NCBI GenBank assembly: GCA_019239965.1
Contig: JAFAZC010000052.1
Location: forward strand, 1-64,000
Reading direction: 5' to 3'
Length of the DNA: 64,000 nucleotides
Origin: Kutzneria sp.
GTDB taxonomy: Bacteria; Actinomycetota; Actinomycetes; Mycobacteriales; Pseudonocardiaceae
Shown here: positions 54,535-62,388 of the stretch, piece after piece
Layout: each line of letters begins with the position of its first letter
How positions within the stretch are numbered: position 1 is the stretch's first letter
Program-made: the position numbers and the translations under genes
Notes under the pieces: generated by a model
The model's database searches: none
What the model was told of the DNA's origin: nothing
The model's input: the letters and a program-made list of their open reading frames with translations, nothing else

Positions 54535-54674
54535 ATCGCGAGGTGCACCATCCCCAATGCTCCTTGCAGTCTGCAGGATTGGTCTGAACGGGCTCGTACT
54601 GCTACTCTCCGTCGTTGTTCGATTACGGATCAGGGTGACATGAGCGTCGGTCACATGCTGTTACGGGGGTGCTC

Positions 54675-56354
54675 GTGAGTTCGTGTGATCTTGGTGTCGA
54701 GGAGACGGCCGTCGCCCTCGAGCCACTGCTCTCGGACATGTGGTCGGACGAACACGGTCTCACCTCGCCGTCGGTTTATGAGACCGCGCGCGTCGTGCGG
54801 CTGGCCCCGTGGCTGACCGGACACGCCCAGCGTGTCCGGTTCCTGGTGGACAGCCAGCGGCCGGACGGCTGCTGGGGTGGCAACGACGGCTACGGCCTCG
54901 TCCCGACATTGAGCGCGACCGAAGCCCTGCTGAGCGGTGTGCTGTGTCGGCGCCGTTCGCCATGTCGGCCCGAGGAAAGCCCGTATGGACCCGAGGTTGT
55001 CAGGGCGGCCGACCGCGGGCTGCGCGTGCTGTTCAGCTGGCTCAACACCGGCAAGAAGGTGCGGCTACCCGACACGGTCGCGGTGGAACTCGTGGTTCCC
55101 GCGCTGGTCGAGGAGATCAACGTGCACCTCGGTCGGCTCGACACACAGCCGTCGGTCGGACTGGACCGGTGGCGTGGCACCGCTCGGCTCGCGGTGCCGG
55201 ACGGCGCCCACGCCCAGACGCTTGAGCGGCTGCGTGCGATGGTCCGCGGCGGACACGGACTGCCGGACAAGCTGTGGCACACCCTGGAGATCATCGGCGC
55301 GCCGGTGCGGAGGGCGGGGTTTGTGCGCCCGGTCAACGGGGTGGTGGGATGCTCGCCAGCGTCCACCGCGGCATGGCTGGGCGAACCGCCGGTCGGAGCC
55401 GACGACGCCTGCCTCGCGTATCTGCGGGAGGTGCAGGCACGGCATGCCGGCCCGGTGCCGGTGGCGGCACCCGTCACCTTGTTCGAACGGGCCTGGGTGC
55501 TGACCGCACTCACCACCGCGGGCGTTGTCGTGTCGTTGCCGGAGGCTTCGGTGGCGGCACTGCACGACGCGTTCGGTGAATTCGGCGCCGCGGTTGGCCC
55601 GGGCCTGATGCCGGATGCCGATGACACCGCCACGGCCCTGTACGCCTTGGCGCAGTTGGGTAGCCCCCGCTCACCGGACTGCCTATTCGAGTATCGGACG
55701 GGTCGGCACTTCAGTTGCTTTCCCGCCGAGCGGACGCCGTCGGTGAGCACGAACGCCCATGTGCTCCAAGCGTTTGGCGCCTGTCTGGCCCCGTGGTCGG
55801 ACAAGCGTTCTCGCTACCTCGCGGTGATGTCCGATCTGACCGAGTGGCTCGTGGACTGCCAAGAATCCGACGGGAGCTGGCGGGACAAGTGGCACGCCTC
55901 TCCGTACTACGCGACCTCGTGCTGTGTCGCCGCCCTCGCCGGACACGGCGGGGTCATGGTGCAGTCGGCCCTGCGGGAAGCCATGGCCTGGGTACTGGGC
56001 ACCCAGCGCCCGGACGGTTCCTGGGGGCGGTGGACCGGCACCTACGAGGAAACCGCCTACGCGATGCAGATTCTGCTGCGTGCCTGCGGACCAGCCAGGA
56101 GCGACGCGGTCAAGCGCGCCGTGGCGCGGGGTGGGCTGTTCCTGCTCCGGCCGGGAGCGGACCGGGAGCACCCACCGCTGTGGCACGACAAGGACCTGTA
56201 CACACCGATCCGGATCGTGCGGGCGGAAGGGCTCGCGGCCCTGCGCCTTGCCCGCGGGCTGCTTCCGGGACAGCTGCGGCAGCCGCGCACCCCGCAGCAG
56301 CGGGTGCCCGACCCGAGGCGGGACACGGCCCCGAGGCGGGACACAGCTCGGTGA
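54675..56354 (+). CDS. class II diterpene cyclase (DxDD type)
   Basis: Terpene cyclase of the prenyltransferase/squalene-cyclase fold, 559 residues. The catalytic acid motif DADD is at residues 314-317 (LMPDADDTATALYAL), as in class II diterpene cyclases that protonate geranylgeranyl diphosphate to copalyl, labdadienyl or halimadienyl diphosphate. QW-like repeats are seen in RPDGCWGGNDG, ESDGSWRDKWHASPYY and RPDGSWGRWTGTYEETAYA. Length matches bacterial enzymes (500-560). No DDxxD class I motif is present. The GTG at 54675 is preferred over 54669 for its CGGGGG ribosome site. The C-terminus holds a short duplication PRRDTAPRRDTAR. The stop overlaps the P450 start (GTGA). Confidence 0.88.
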   Translation: MSSCDLGVEETAVALEPLLSDMWSDEHGLTSPSVYETARVVRLAPWLTGHAQRVRFLVDSQRPDGCWGGNDGYGLVPTLSATEALLSGVLCRRRSPCRPEESPYGPEVVRAADRGLRVLFSWLNTGKKVRLPDTVAVELVVPALVEEINVHLGRLDTQPSVGLDRWRGTARLAVPDGAHAQTLERLRAMVRGGHGLPDKLWHTLEIIGAPVRRAGFVRPVNGVVGCSPASTAAWLGEPPVGADDACLAYLREVQARHAGPVPVAAPVTLFERAWVLTALTTAGVVVSLPEASVAALHDAFGEFGAAVGPGLMPDADDTATALYALAQLGSPRSPDCLFEYRTGRHFSCFPAERTPSVSTNAHVLQAFGACLAPWSDKRSRYLAVMSDLTEWLVDCQESDGSWRDKWHASPYYATSCCVAALAGHGGVMVQSALREAMAWVLGTQRPDGSWGRWTGTYEETAYAMQILLRACGPARSDAVKRAVARGGLFLLRPGADREHPPLWHDKDLYTPIRIVRAEGLAALRLARGLLPGQLRQPRTPQQRVPDPRRDTAPRRDTAR

Positions 56355-57586
56355 ACCGCACCGAGTTCCGGTTCGCGGTGCGGCCACTGCCGTTCCTCGA
56401 CGCCCAGGCGAGCAATCCCGGCGGCGTCCTGGAACTGCGGGCCCGACCCACCCGGCGACTGCTGGTGTGGCACCCCGACGCCATCGAACACATCTTTCGG
56501 CGCGACCGGCAGATGTGCCACCGCGCGAGCCGCACGATGAGTCCGATACTCGGCTCCCGGTCGCTGTTGTGGGCCGACGGCGACCGCCACCTGGCCTATC
56601 GGCGAATGCTCGCCCCGCCGCTGCGCGGTCGGCGGCTCGCGCTCCGCCATCCCGCCATCGCCGACACCGTGTCGGCCGCGGTCGGGGCCCTGGTGCGTGG
56701 TACGACCTTCAGCCTGCCCGAGTGGACCAGGGCGGTGACCCTGCGGATCATCGGCCAGATCGTCTTCGGTGAGTCTGACGTCGAACTGCTCCACGGCTTC
56801 ACCAACTGGATCACAGGTGAACTGGGGTCAAGGCGACGGACGCTCGTCCACCGCTACCTCGGCCGCGGTGCGTCCCGGTCCAACGCCGATCTGGACGCGA
56901 GACTGCTCAGTGCGGCCGGCGGCGCCCGTCCGCCCGCACTGGCCGCCCTGCTGCTCGCGGGGGACACCACGCTCGGTGCGTTGGAGGACGGCGAGCTGCG
57001 GGACCAGCTCGTGTCGTTGCTGTTCGCCGGGCACGAGACCACCGCATCGGCCACGGCGTGGACTCTGTACTGGCTGGACCGCCACGACGGGCTGCGCGGC
57101 GACCTCGTCGCGGAATTGGCCGCCACCACCGACTCCGGCGCGGACGCCACCCAGGTTCCGCTCCTGCACGCGGTGGTCCAGGAGTCGTTGCGGCTGTCCC
57201 CACCGGCAACCCTTGCCGGCAACCGGGTGCCGGTCGCCGACGACGAGCTGCTTGGCGCGCCACTGCCCGCGGGCACGGTTCTCATGCCGAGCATCTACCT
57301 CGCACATCGCCAGCCGGACTTGTTCCCCCAACCGCGACGGTTCGACCCGAACCGCTTCCTCGACAAGACCGTCGAGCGCACGGCGTCGGCCGGCTACCTC
57401 CCGTTCGGCGGCGGCACGCGACGATGCCTTGGCAGCGAACTCGCCATGCTGGAGATCCGTATGATCGTCGCGGCCGTCCTGCGGCAACGCCGGATGCGCT
57501 GTGTGAATCCGGAGGCCGGGATCGCGCAGCCGCGTGGTCATGCCATGGCGCCGTCACCTCGCCTGCGCATGATGGTGGTCGCGTGA
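56351..57586 (+). CDS. cytochrome P450
   Basis: P450 mono-oxygenase of 411 residues. The I-helix motif is LFAGHETTASATAW, the K-helix ExxR is ESLRLSPPAT, and the heme ligand is C359 in FGGGTRRCLG. Helix C motif is DRHLAYRRML. The sequence is of the class resembling CYP110/CYP132-type or eukaryote-like P450s (ERxx...FDPNRF, RRCLGSELAMLE) rather than CYP107. It lies between the diterpene cyclase and the UbiA-type gene with 4-bp overlaps on both sides, so it probably oxidises the terpenoid. Redox partners are not encoded nearby. Confidence 0.92.
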   Translation: MNRTEFRFAVRPLPFLDAQASNPGGVLELRARPTRRLLVWHPDAIEHIFRRDRQMCHRASRTMSPILGSRSLLWADGDRHLAYRRMLAPPLRGRRLALRHPAIADTVSAAVGALVRGTTFSLPEWTRAVTLRIIGQIVFGESDVELLHGFTNWITGELGSRRRTLVHRYLGRGASRSNADLDARLLSAAGGARPPALAALLLAGDTTLGALEDGELRDQLVSLLFAGHETTASATAWTLYWLDRHDGLRGDLVAELAATTDSGADATQVPLLHAVVQESLRLSPPATLAGNRVPVADDELLGAPLPAGTVLMPSIYLAHRQPDLFPQPRRFDPNRFLDKTVERTASAGYLPFGGGTRRCLGSELAMLEIRMIVAAVLRQRRMRCVNPEAGIAQPRGHAMAPSPRLRMMVVA

Positions 57587-58479
57587 CAAGCGGTTCGCGG
57601 GACCTCCTCCGCCTGCACCGAGTCGAGTACCCGATCCCGGTTCACTATCTGTGTTACGCGAGCTGGGGTGCGTGTTACGCGGTTGGCGGCCTCAGACAGT
57701 TGCTGACAGCGCCGGTACTGCTCGCCGTCGCGGCGAATCTGGTGCTTCCGGCGGCGATGAGCGTGCTGAACGCGGCCGTGGACGTTCGCGGTGACGCGCT
57801 CAACCGCGGCAAGGCCGATCTCGCCGAGGCCACGCTCCGAGTCGGTGTCAGGTCGGCGACCATCGTCACCGCCGTGGAGATGGGACTCGCCCAGATGCTG
57901 GCGATTGTCGCCTCGCTCGTGGCACGCGATGCCACGACGGCCGTGGTGGTGGCTGTGATCATCGTGCTGCACGTGCTCTACAACGCGGAGCCGGTACGCC
58001 TCAAACGCCGAGGGTTTGCCAATCCGCTCACGCTCGGCGTTTCCCTCGGCCTGCTGCCGTGCCTGGCGACCTTCACGGTCGTCCGGCCCGACATCGCCCC
58101 GGCGACATGGCTGATCTTCGCTGGACTGAGCACCTCGATCACGGGAAGGGCGCTGTGGTGGATGGTCCCCGATCGCGAGGCCGACGCGGCGGCGGGGACC
58201 GTGACCGTGGCCGTACGACACGGTGCGGCGCGCGCGGTCACGGTGTCCTGTTTCATCGCCGCGACTGTGCCCGTCCTGCTCGGATGGGGCCTGTGGTGGC
58301 GCTACGGTCCGGCTGTCGCGCTGCCGGGAATTGTGGTGAGTGGCGCGTTCCTCGCCGGCCAGCTATCACTGTTGCGCAGGGACCGCCCGAGCTACGCACG
58401 GATACGGAAAGCCACCATGGCGCCCATGACGATCGCCACCGTGTTCTTTACCGTGCTCCCGTTGGTCGCCCTGTCCTGA
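57583..58479 (+). CDS. UbiA-superfamily membrane enzyme of terpenoid operon
   Basis: Integral membrane protein of 298 residues with about eight helices. The first Asp-rich motif is N63-A-A-V-D67-V-R-G-D71, lacking the Asp that normally follows Asn (NDxxDxxxD); the second is D197-R-E-A-D201. LYNAEPVRLKRRGFANPL is the UbiA loop after helix 4. UbiA proteins bind diphosphate-Mg2+ and either prenylate an acceptor or, in PtmT1-type enzymes, act as class I terpene synthases on copalyl-type diphosphates. Location after a class II cyclase makes the second role attractive, but PtmT1-type proteins have G/A where D67 is, so a prenyltransferase role remains possible. GTG start overlaps the P450 stop. Confidence 0.85.
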   Translation: MTSGSRDLLRLHRVEYPIPVHYLCYASWGACYAVGGLRQLLTAPVLLAVAANLVLPAAMSVLNAAVDVRGDALNRGKADLAEATLRVGVRSATIVTAVEMGLAQMLAIVASLVARDATTAVVVAVIIVLHVLYNAEPVRLKRRGFANPLTLGVSLGLLPCLATFTVVRPDIAPATWLIFAGLSTSITGRALWWMVPDREADAAAGTVTVAVRHGAARAVTVSCFIAATVPVLLGWGLWWRYGPAVALPGIVVSGAFLAGQLSLLRRDRPSYARIRKATMAPMTIATVFFTVLPLVALS

Positions 58480-58484
58480 CCGAC

Positions 58485-59294
58485 TCACGGTTTACGCGCG
58501 ACCGCCCCGTATACCTGGAGCTTCTCCGGATACCGCCCCATGTCCTGGCCGGGCTCCGGACGCCAGAGCGGAATCGTGACGATTCCCGGGGTAACCAGAT
58601 CGAGGCCGACGCACCATTGCGCGATTGTGGTCGGGGTCCGGAAGGTCAGTTTGGGTTGGGCGAGATGGAACAGGTGGCCGTACATGGGAATGGCGGCGAG
58701 CATGATCAGGTCCTGGCAAATGTGGGACACCGCCAGGTAGCTGCCGGAACAGATCGCGTCGCGATAGGTCGCGATGATCGACGCCGGGTCGTCCTCGTCG
58801 GGAATGTGGTGCAGTATGTCGATCATCAGTACCGCGACCGGCTGGTCGAGATCGAGCAGCGATCGCACCTCCGCACTCGCGAGTATCTGGTGGGGCCGGC
58901 GAATGTCACCTTCCACCACGCCGACGTTGGCCCGACCAGCCAGCAGGGCGCGAGACTCCGCCACGATCGAGCGATCGTCGTCGACGTAGACCACTCGGCA
59001 GTCCGCGGCGACCGCCTGGGCTGTTTCGTGAACGTTACCCCCCGTCGGCAGACCAGAACCGAGATCGAGGAATTGCCGCACACCAGAATTCACCAGATGG
59101 CGAACCGTTCTCTGTAAGAATGTCCGGTGGGTGCGCACCATGTAGGGAAGATGGGGCGCACACGTCACAATGAGGTCGCCGAGTTCGCGGTCCCTCTTGG
59201 TGTTGTTCCCGCCGCCCAGCCAGTAGTCGCGGATTCGTGCGGGGTTGAGCGGGATGGGCCCATTCTTGCTCGGCGCCAAGATTGGCTGCGCCAT
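58485..59294 (-). CDS. SAM-dependent methyltransferase (DUF574/PF04672 family)
   Basis: Methyltransferase-like protein of 269 residues. The SAM motif is QFLDLGSGLPTGGNVHE, then VVYVDDDRSIVAES and IRRPHQIL; VAVLMIDILHHIPDEDDP is the motif after strand 4. The N-terminal NPARIRDYWLGGGNNTKRDRE is the hallmark of this actinobacteria-specific family, present in many copies per genome. Substrates are unknown. It converges on the UbiA gene with 5 bases between stops; expression from the other strand argues against it being in the terpenoid operon. Confidence 0.9.
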   Translation of the reverse strand: MAQPILAPSKNGPIPLNPARIRDYWLGGGNNTKRDRELGDLIVTCAPHLPYMVRTHRTFLQRTVRHLVNSGVRQFLDLGSGLPTGGNVHETAQAVAADCRVVYVDDDRSIVAESRALLAGRANVGVVEGDIRRPHQILASAEVRSLLDLDQPVAVLMIDILHHIPDEDDPASIIATYRDAICSGSYLAVSHICQDLIMLAAIPMYGHLFHLAQPKLTFRTPTTIAQWCVGLDLVTPGIVTIPLWRPEPGQDMGRYPEKLQVYGAVARKP

Positions 59295-59533
59295 GACGAC
59301 CCCTCCCTGCCGCCTCGCCGGGTTCGATCCCACCAGCCCGGCGGCGGATCCGTGCTGGCTCGATCACTCCCAAGCGGTAAAATCTTCCATTCGGGTACGG
59401 CGTCTCAGTACCTCGAGTTCGCATTCAGGGGAGCGACGGGTAGTTTAGGGCACCTTTCGGAGTCATACCTGTAGGCCAAAAGTGTTGTCCCCGCTCTGTG
59501 ATCGGAACGCTGCGGAATGCTGCCGCTGGCACG

Positions 59534-59579
59534 ACAAGGCCCCCTTCTCGGATTGGGGATGCCGGGGAGGGGGCCTTGT
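59534..59579 (-). terminator. hairpin terminator after ptsH
   Basis: Perfect 11-base inverted repeat ACAAGGCCCCC / GGGGGCCTTGT with a 24-base loop, 10 bases past the ptsH stop codon. No strong U-tract follows, as is common in actinobacteria. It may also shield against reading from the methyltransferase promoter region. The rest of the 295-base gap to the methyltransferase start shows no gene. Confidence 0.7.
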
Positions 59580-59589
59580 GGAATGCCGA

Positions 59590-59856
59590 TCAGTCGTCGA
59601 GGTCGGTCGCGACGACCGCGGCCACCGCGTCAAGCGCCTCGTCCGCGCCGTCGCCCTCCGCCCAGAGGACGACTTCGTCGCCGTGCATGGCGCCGAGAGT
59701 CATCAGTCCCAGCATGCTGGCGGCGTCCACCGGGTCACCGCCGTCCTTGCGAATGGTGACCGTGACCCGCTGCGCCTTCGCCGTCTCGGCCAGCAGTGCC
59801 GCCGGCCTCGCGTGCAACCCGACCCCGCTGGCCACGATGACCCGTCGCTCCGGCAT
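59590..59856 (-). CDS. ptsH: phosphocarrier protein HPr
   Basis: PTS phosphocarrier of 88 residues passing phosphate from enzyme I to IIA. The active-site His15 is in GVGLHARPAALL; the regulatory-site region is DAASMLGLMTLGA with Ser47 in the position of HPr Ser46. It follows the IIC gene in the same direction after 50 bases and has its own GGAGGGGT ribosome site, so it is probably co-transcribed. Enzyme I is not in the window. Confidence 0.94.
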   Translation of the reverse strand: MPERRVIVASGVGLHARPAALLAETAKAQRVTVTIRKDGGDPVDAASMLGLMTLGAMHGDEVVLWAEGDGADEALDAVAAVVATDLDD

Positions 59857-59906
59857 GTTCTCACCCCTCCGTGCGGTTGGACGTCGTGGTGGTGTGGATG
59901 TCGTGG

Positions 59907-61166
59907 TCAGGCACTGGAGCTGGCGCTGACGTCGGATTCGGCGTCAGCCGGATCGTCCTCGCGTCCTGGAGTGCGCAGGTTCCACTTCTTGATCATCCAG
60001 GTGAACACCACGTAGTAGAGCGCACCGTAGATCAGTCCGATCAGGAGCAGCAGCACGGGTTTGGTCGCGATGCCGAAGTTGAGCACGTAGTCGATCGCAC
60101 CCGCGGAGAACGCGAAGCCGTCGTGGATGCCCAGCGCGTTGGTGATGGCCAGTGAGGTTCCTGTCAGCAGGGCGTGGATCAGGTACAGCGGCCACGCCAC
60201 GAACATGAACGAGAACTCGATCGGCTCGGTGATGCCGGTCAGGAACGCGACCAGCGCGGCGGACACCATGATGCCGCCGACGACCTTGCGCTGAGACGGC
60301 TTCGCGGCCCGCCAGATCGCCAGCGCCGCCGCGGGCAAGGCGAACATGAAGATCGGGAAGAAGCCCGTCATGTACGGACCAGCGGTCGGGTCCTGGACGA
60401 AGAAGCGGTTCAGGTCACCGGTCACCTCGTGGCCGGTGGTGGGGTCGGTGAAGTGGCCGGTCAGGAACCACACCACCGAGTTGATCACGTTGTGTAGGCC
60501 GAAGGGGATCAGCAGCCGGTTGGCGACGCCGTACAGTCCGCCGCCGACGACCGCGTTGTCCGTGACGAAGTTGCCGAACGCGGTCAGGCCCGCGTTGAAC
60601 AGGGGGTAGAGCAGGCCGAAGATCACGCCGAGGATCAGCTGGGCGAGCGCGTTGACGATCGGGACGAATCTGCGGCCGCCGAAGAAGGCCAGGTACGGGG
60701 GCAGCTTCGTGCGGTAGAACCGCTGCCACAGTACCGCGCTGACCAGACCGACGACGATGCCGGCGAGCACCCCGTAAGGCCAGCCACCCGGCGGGACCAT
60801 GAGGTCACCGCTCTTCTTCGCTGTCACCGGCGCGAATACCTGGACCACCTGGGTGAACACCACGAACCCCACCGCTGCCGCCACCGCCGTCGACCCGTCC
60901 GCCTTGCGGGCGAAGCCCACCGCGATGCCGATCGCGAACAGCAGCGGCAGCCAGTTGAACAGGCCGCCACCCGCCGCGACCAGGATGGCCGAGACCTTCT
61001 GCATGAAGGGATCCTGGAAGCGGCCGAGCAAGTCCTTCTGGCCCAGCCGATTGAGTAGTCCCGCGGCGGGCAGTGTGGCGATCGGCAACATTAGGCTTCG
61101 GCCGAGGCGTTGCAAACCGGCAAGACCCCGGTTGCCGCCGGTGACCGTCGGGGCGCTGGCACTCAT
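59907..61166 (-). CDS. PTS glucose/N-acetylglucosamine-type transporter IIC component
   Basis: Membrane channel of the glucose-superfamily PTS, 419 residues, about ten helices. LGRSLMLPIATLPAAGLLNRLG is the N-terminal signature; GGGLFNWLPLLFAIGIAVG, GLHNVINSVVWFLTG, PYMTGFFPIFMFALPAAALA and FLTGITEPIEFSFMFVAWPL (GITEP motif) follow. IIB and IIA are separate genes on the divergent side, the arrangement of Streptomyces NagE2/NagF/Crr for GlcNAc uptake. Start ATG has GGAGGGGA upstream. The dre-like site in the shared intergenic region supports GlcNAc specificity. Confidence 0.93.
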   Translation of the reverse strand: MSASAPTVTGGNRGLAGLQRLGRSLMLPIATLPAAGLLNRLGQKDLLGRFQDPFMQKVSAILVAAGGGLFNWLPLLFAIGIAVGFARKADGSTAVAAAVGFVVFTQVVQVFAPVTAKKSGDLMVPPGGWPYGVLAGIVVGLVSAVLWQRFYRTKLPPYLAFFGGRRFVPIVNALAQLILGVIFGLLYPLFNAGLTAFGNFVTDNAVVGGGLYGVANRLLIPFGLHNVINSVVWFLTGHFTDPTTGHEVTGDLNRFFVQDPTAGPYMTGFFPIFMFALPAAALAIWRAAKPSQRKVVGGIMVSAALVAFLTGITEPIEFSFMFVAWPLYLIHALLTGTSLAITNALGIHDGFAFSAGAIDYVLNFGIATKPVLLLLIGLIYGALYYVVFTWMIKKWNLRTPGREDDPADAESDVSASSSA

Positions 61167-61431
61167 CGGTTTTCCCCTCCGTTGGCGAGAAGCGGACCGG
61201 ACCCCGTCGATCCGGCCCAACCGCATGGCCACCTGGTGGAGGTCGCCCGGTACCAGGACGCCATGCCGTCAGTGGCCCATGTGATCAGTGACCGGTAGGC
61301 CGGTCGGGTGAGGTTGGGGTCCTGCCGGGTCGCACGCGGTTCGCCGAGATGCCTGTGGCGTCACCGGAGTCGGTCACCGTACCTCCTCGATCCCGGGCCT
61401 GGCTCGATCCTCGGCACTGATGTTGGTACGT

Positions 61432-61447
61432 TCCGGTCTAGACCAGT
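61432..61447. promoter_or_regulatory. DasR-responsive element (dre)-like palindrome in the PTS intergenic region
   Basis: TCCGGTCTAGACCAGT, with the perfect core GGTCTAGACC, matching the DasR consensus a(c/g)TGGTCTAGACCA(g/c)t at most positions. It lies in the 425-base space between the divergent IIC and IIB genes, which holds no gene. DasR is a GntR repressor released by glucosamine-6-phosphate in Streptomyces; its gene is not in the window. Confidence 0.75.
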
Positions 61448-61591
61448 TGGTGCCGGGAGAATGCGCCGCCGGGCGACCGGGTGTCAATCGTTGTTACGTG
61501 TTCGTACTGCGTAATGGCCCCATCCGGGTAACCGCACCCGCCGGTCCGCTCGGCAGGGCATGACAACAACCGATCAGGAGAGCAGGGCGAC

Positions 61592-61828
61592 ATGGCTGAC
61601 GACAGAGCGGCGAAGATCCTCGCCGCCATCGGTGGTCCCGACAACATCATCGAGATCGAGCCGTGCATCACCCGGCTGCGTTGTGAACTGGAAGACGGCG
61701 GCAAGGTCGACGAGGCCGCGCTGAAGGCCATTGGCGTGCACGGGGTGGTGCGGGCCGGTGGGGTGGTACAGATCATCGTTGGTCCCGAGGCCGACACGAT
61801 CGCCAGCGACATCGAGGACCTGTTGTGA
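61592..61828 (+). CDS. PTS glucose/GlcNAc-type IIB component
   Basis: Small cytoplasmic IIB domain, 78 residues, that takes phosphate from IIA and passes it to the sugar. The phospho-Cys is C25 in EIEPCITRLRCEL, the glucose-family IIB signature; GVHGVVRAGGVVQIIVGP completes the domain. Stand-alone IIB of this type is called NagF in Streptomyces. Its stop overlaps the IIA start by 4 bases. Downstream of the dre-like site. Confidence 0.92.
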   Translation: MADDRAAKILAAIGGPDNIIEIEPCITRLRCELEDGGKVDEAALKAIGVHGVVRAGGVVQIIVGPEADTIASDIEDLL

Positions 61829-62280
61829 CGCTTCGGGTGCTCAGCCCGGTCGCGGGCCAGGTCATCCCGCTGACCGACGTGCCGGATCCGGTCTTCGCGC
61901 AGGCCATGGTCGGACCTGGCGTCGCGGTGCGCCCGGAGTCCGCCGCCGGTGACGCGGTGTCCCCAGTGGACGGCACCGTGGTCACCCTGCATCCCCACGC
62001 GTTCGTGGTGGCCACCGCGGACGGCGCCGCGGTGCTGGTGCACCTGGGCATCGACACGGTCAAACTCAAGGGCGAGGGTTTCACGTTGCACGTGGTCAAG
62101 GGCGAGTCCGTCCGGGCGGGCCAGGCCGTGATCGGCTGGGATCCGGCCGCGGTCGAGCAGGGGGGCAGGTCCGCGATCTGCCCGGTGATCGCGTTGGACG
62201 CCGGTGTCGACTCGCTGATCGAAGTCCGGGGCCGGGGGCCGATCGCCGCCGGTGATCTACTGTTCACCTGGGAGCGCTGA
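61825..62280 (+). CDS. crr: PTS glucose-type IIA component (Crr-like)
   Basis: Cytoplasmic IIA-Glc, 151 residues. The phosphorylated His is H73 in VLVHLGIDTVKLKGEGF and the partner His is in TLHPHAFVVAT; SPVAGQVIPLTDVPDPVFA and GDLLFTW begin and end the domain. It receives phosphate from HPr and feeds IIB; in many bacteria it also regulates other carbon uptake. GTG start overlaps the IIB stop. A strong hairpin follows the stop. Confidence 0.95.
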   Translation: MTLRVLSPVAGQVIPLTDVPDPVFAQAMVGPGVAVRPESAAGDAVSPVDGTVVTLHPHAFVVATADGAAVLVHLGIDTVKLKGEGFTLHVVKGESVRAGQAVIGWDPAAVEQGGRSAICPVIALDAGVDSLIEVRGRGPIAAGDLLFTWER

Positions 62281-62304
62281 ATTCATTCGGACGGTACGGC
62301 CGAG

Positions 62305-62349
62305 CGAATGGGCCTTTGGGGAGCACGGCGCTCCCCAAAGGCCCATTCG
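62305..62349. terminator. perfect 20-bp hairpin after crr
   Basis: Inverted repeat with 20 fully paired bases (cgaatgggcctttggggagc) and a 5-base loop, 24 bases past the crr stop. The stem is long enough to end transcription without a U-tract and could work from both strands. Weaker pairing continues outside it (ggac / gtcc). Its length and sharp symmetry suggest it may belong to a dispersed hairpin family. Confidence 0.75.
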
Positions 62350-62388
62350 TCCGGGAATTGATGGCTCCGTCCACGGTGGGCGCTCATC

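Noticed and set aside
54675-56354. Squalene-hopene cyclase
   Set aside because: The enzyme is too short (559 against about 630-700 residues), has DADD in the class II diterpene context and lies with a P450 and UbiA gene; hopene cyclase loci have HpnC/D/E or phytoene-synthase-like neighbours.
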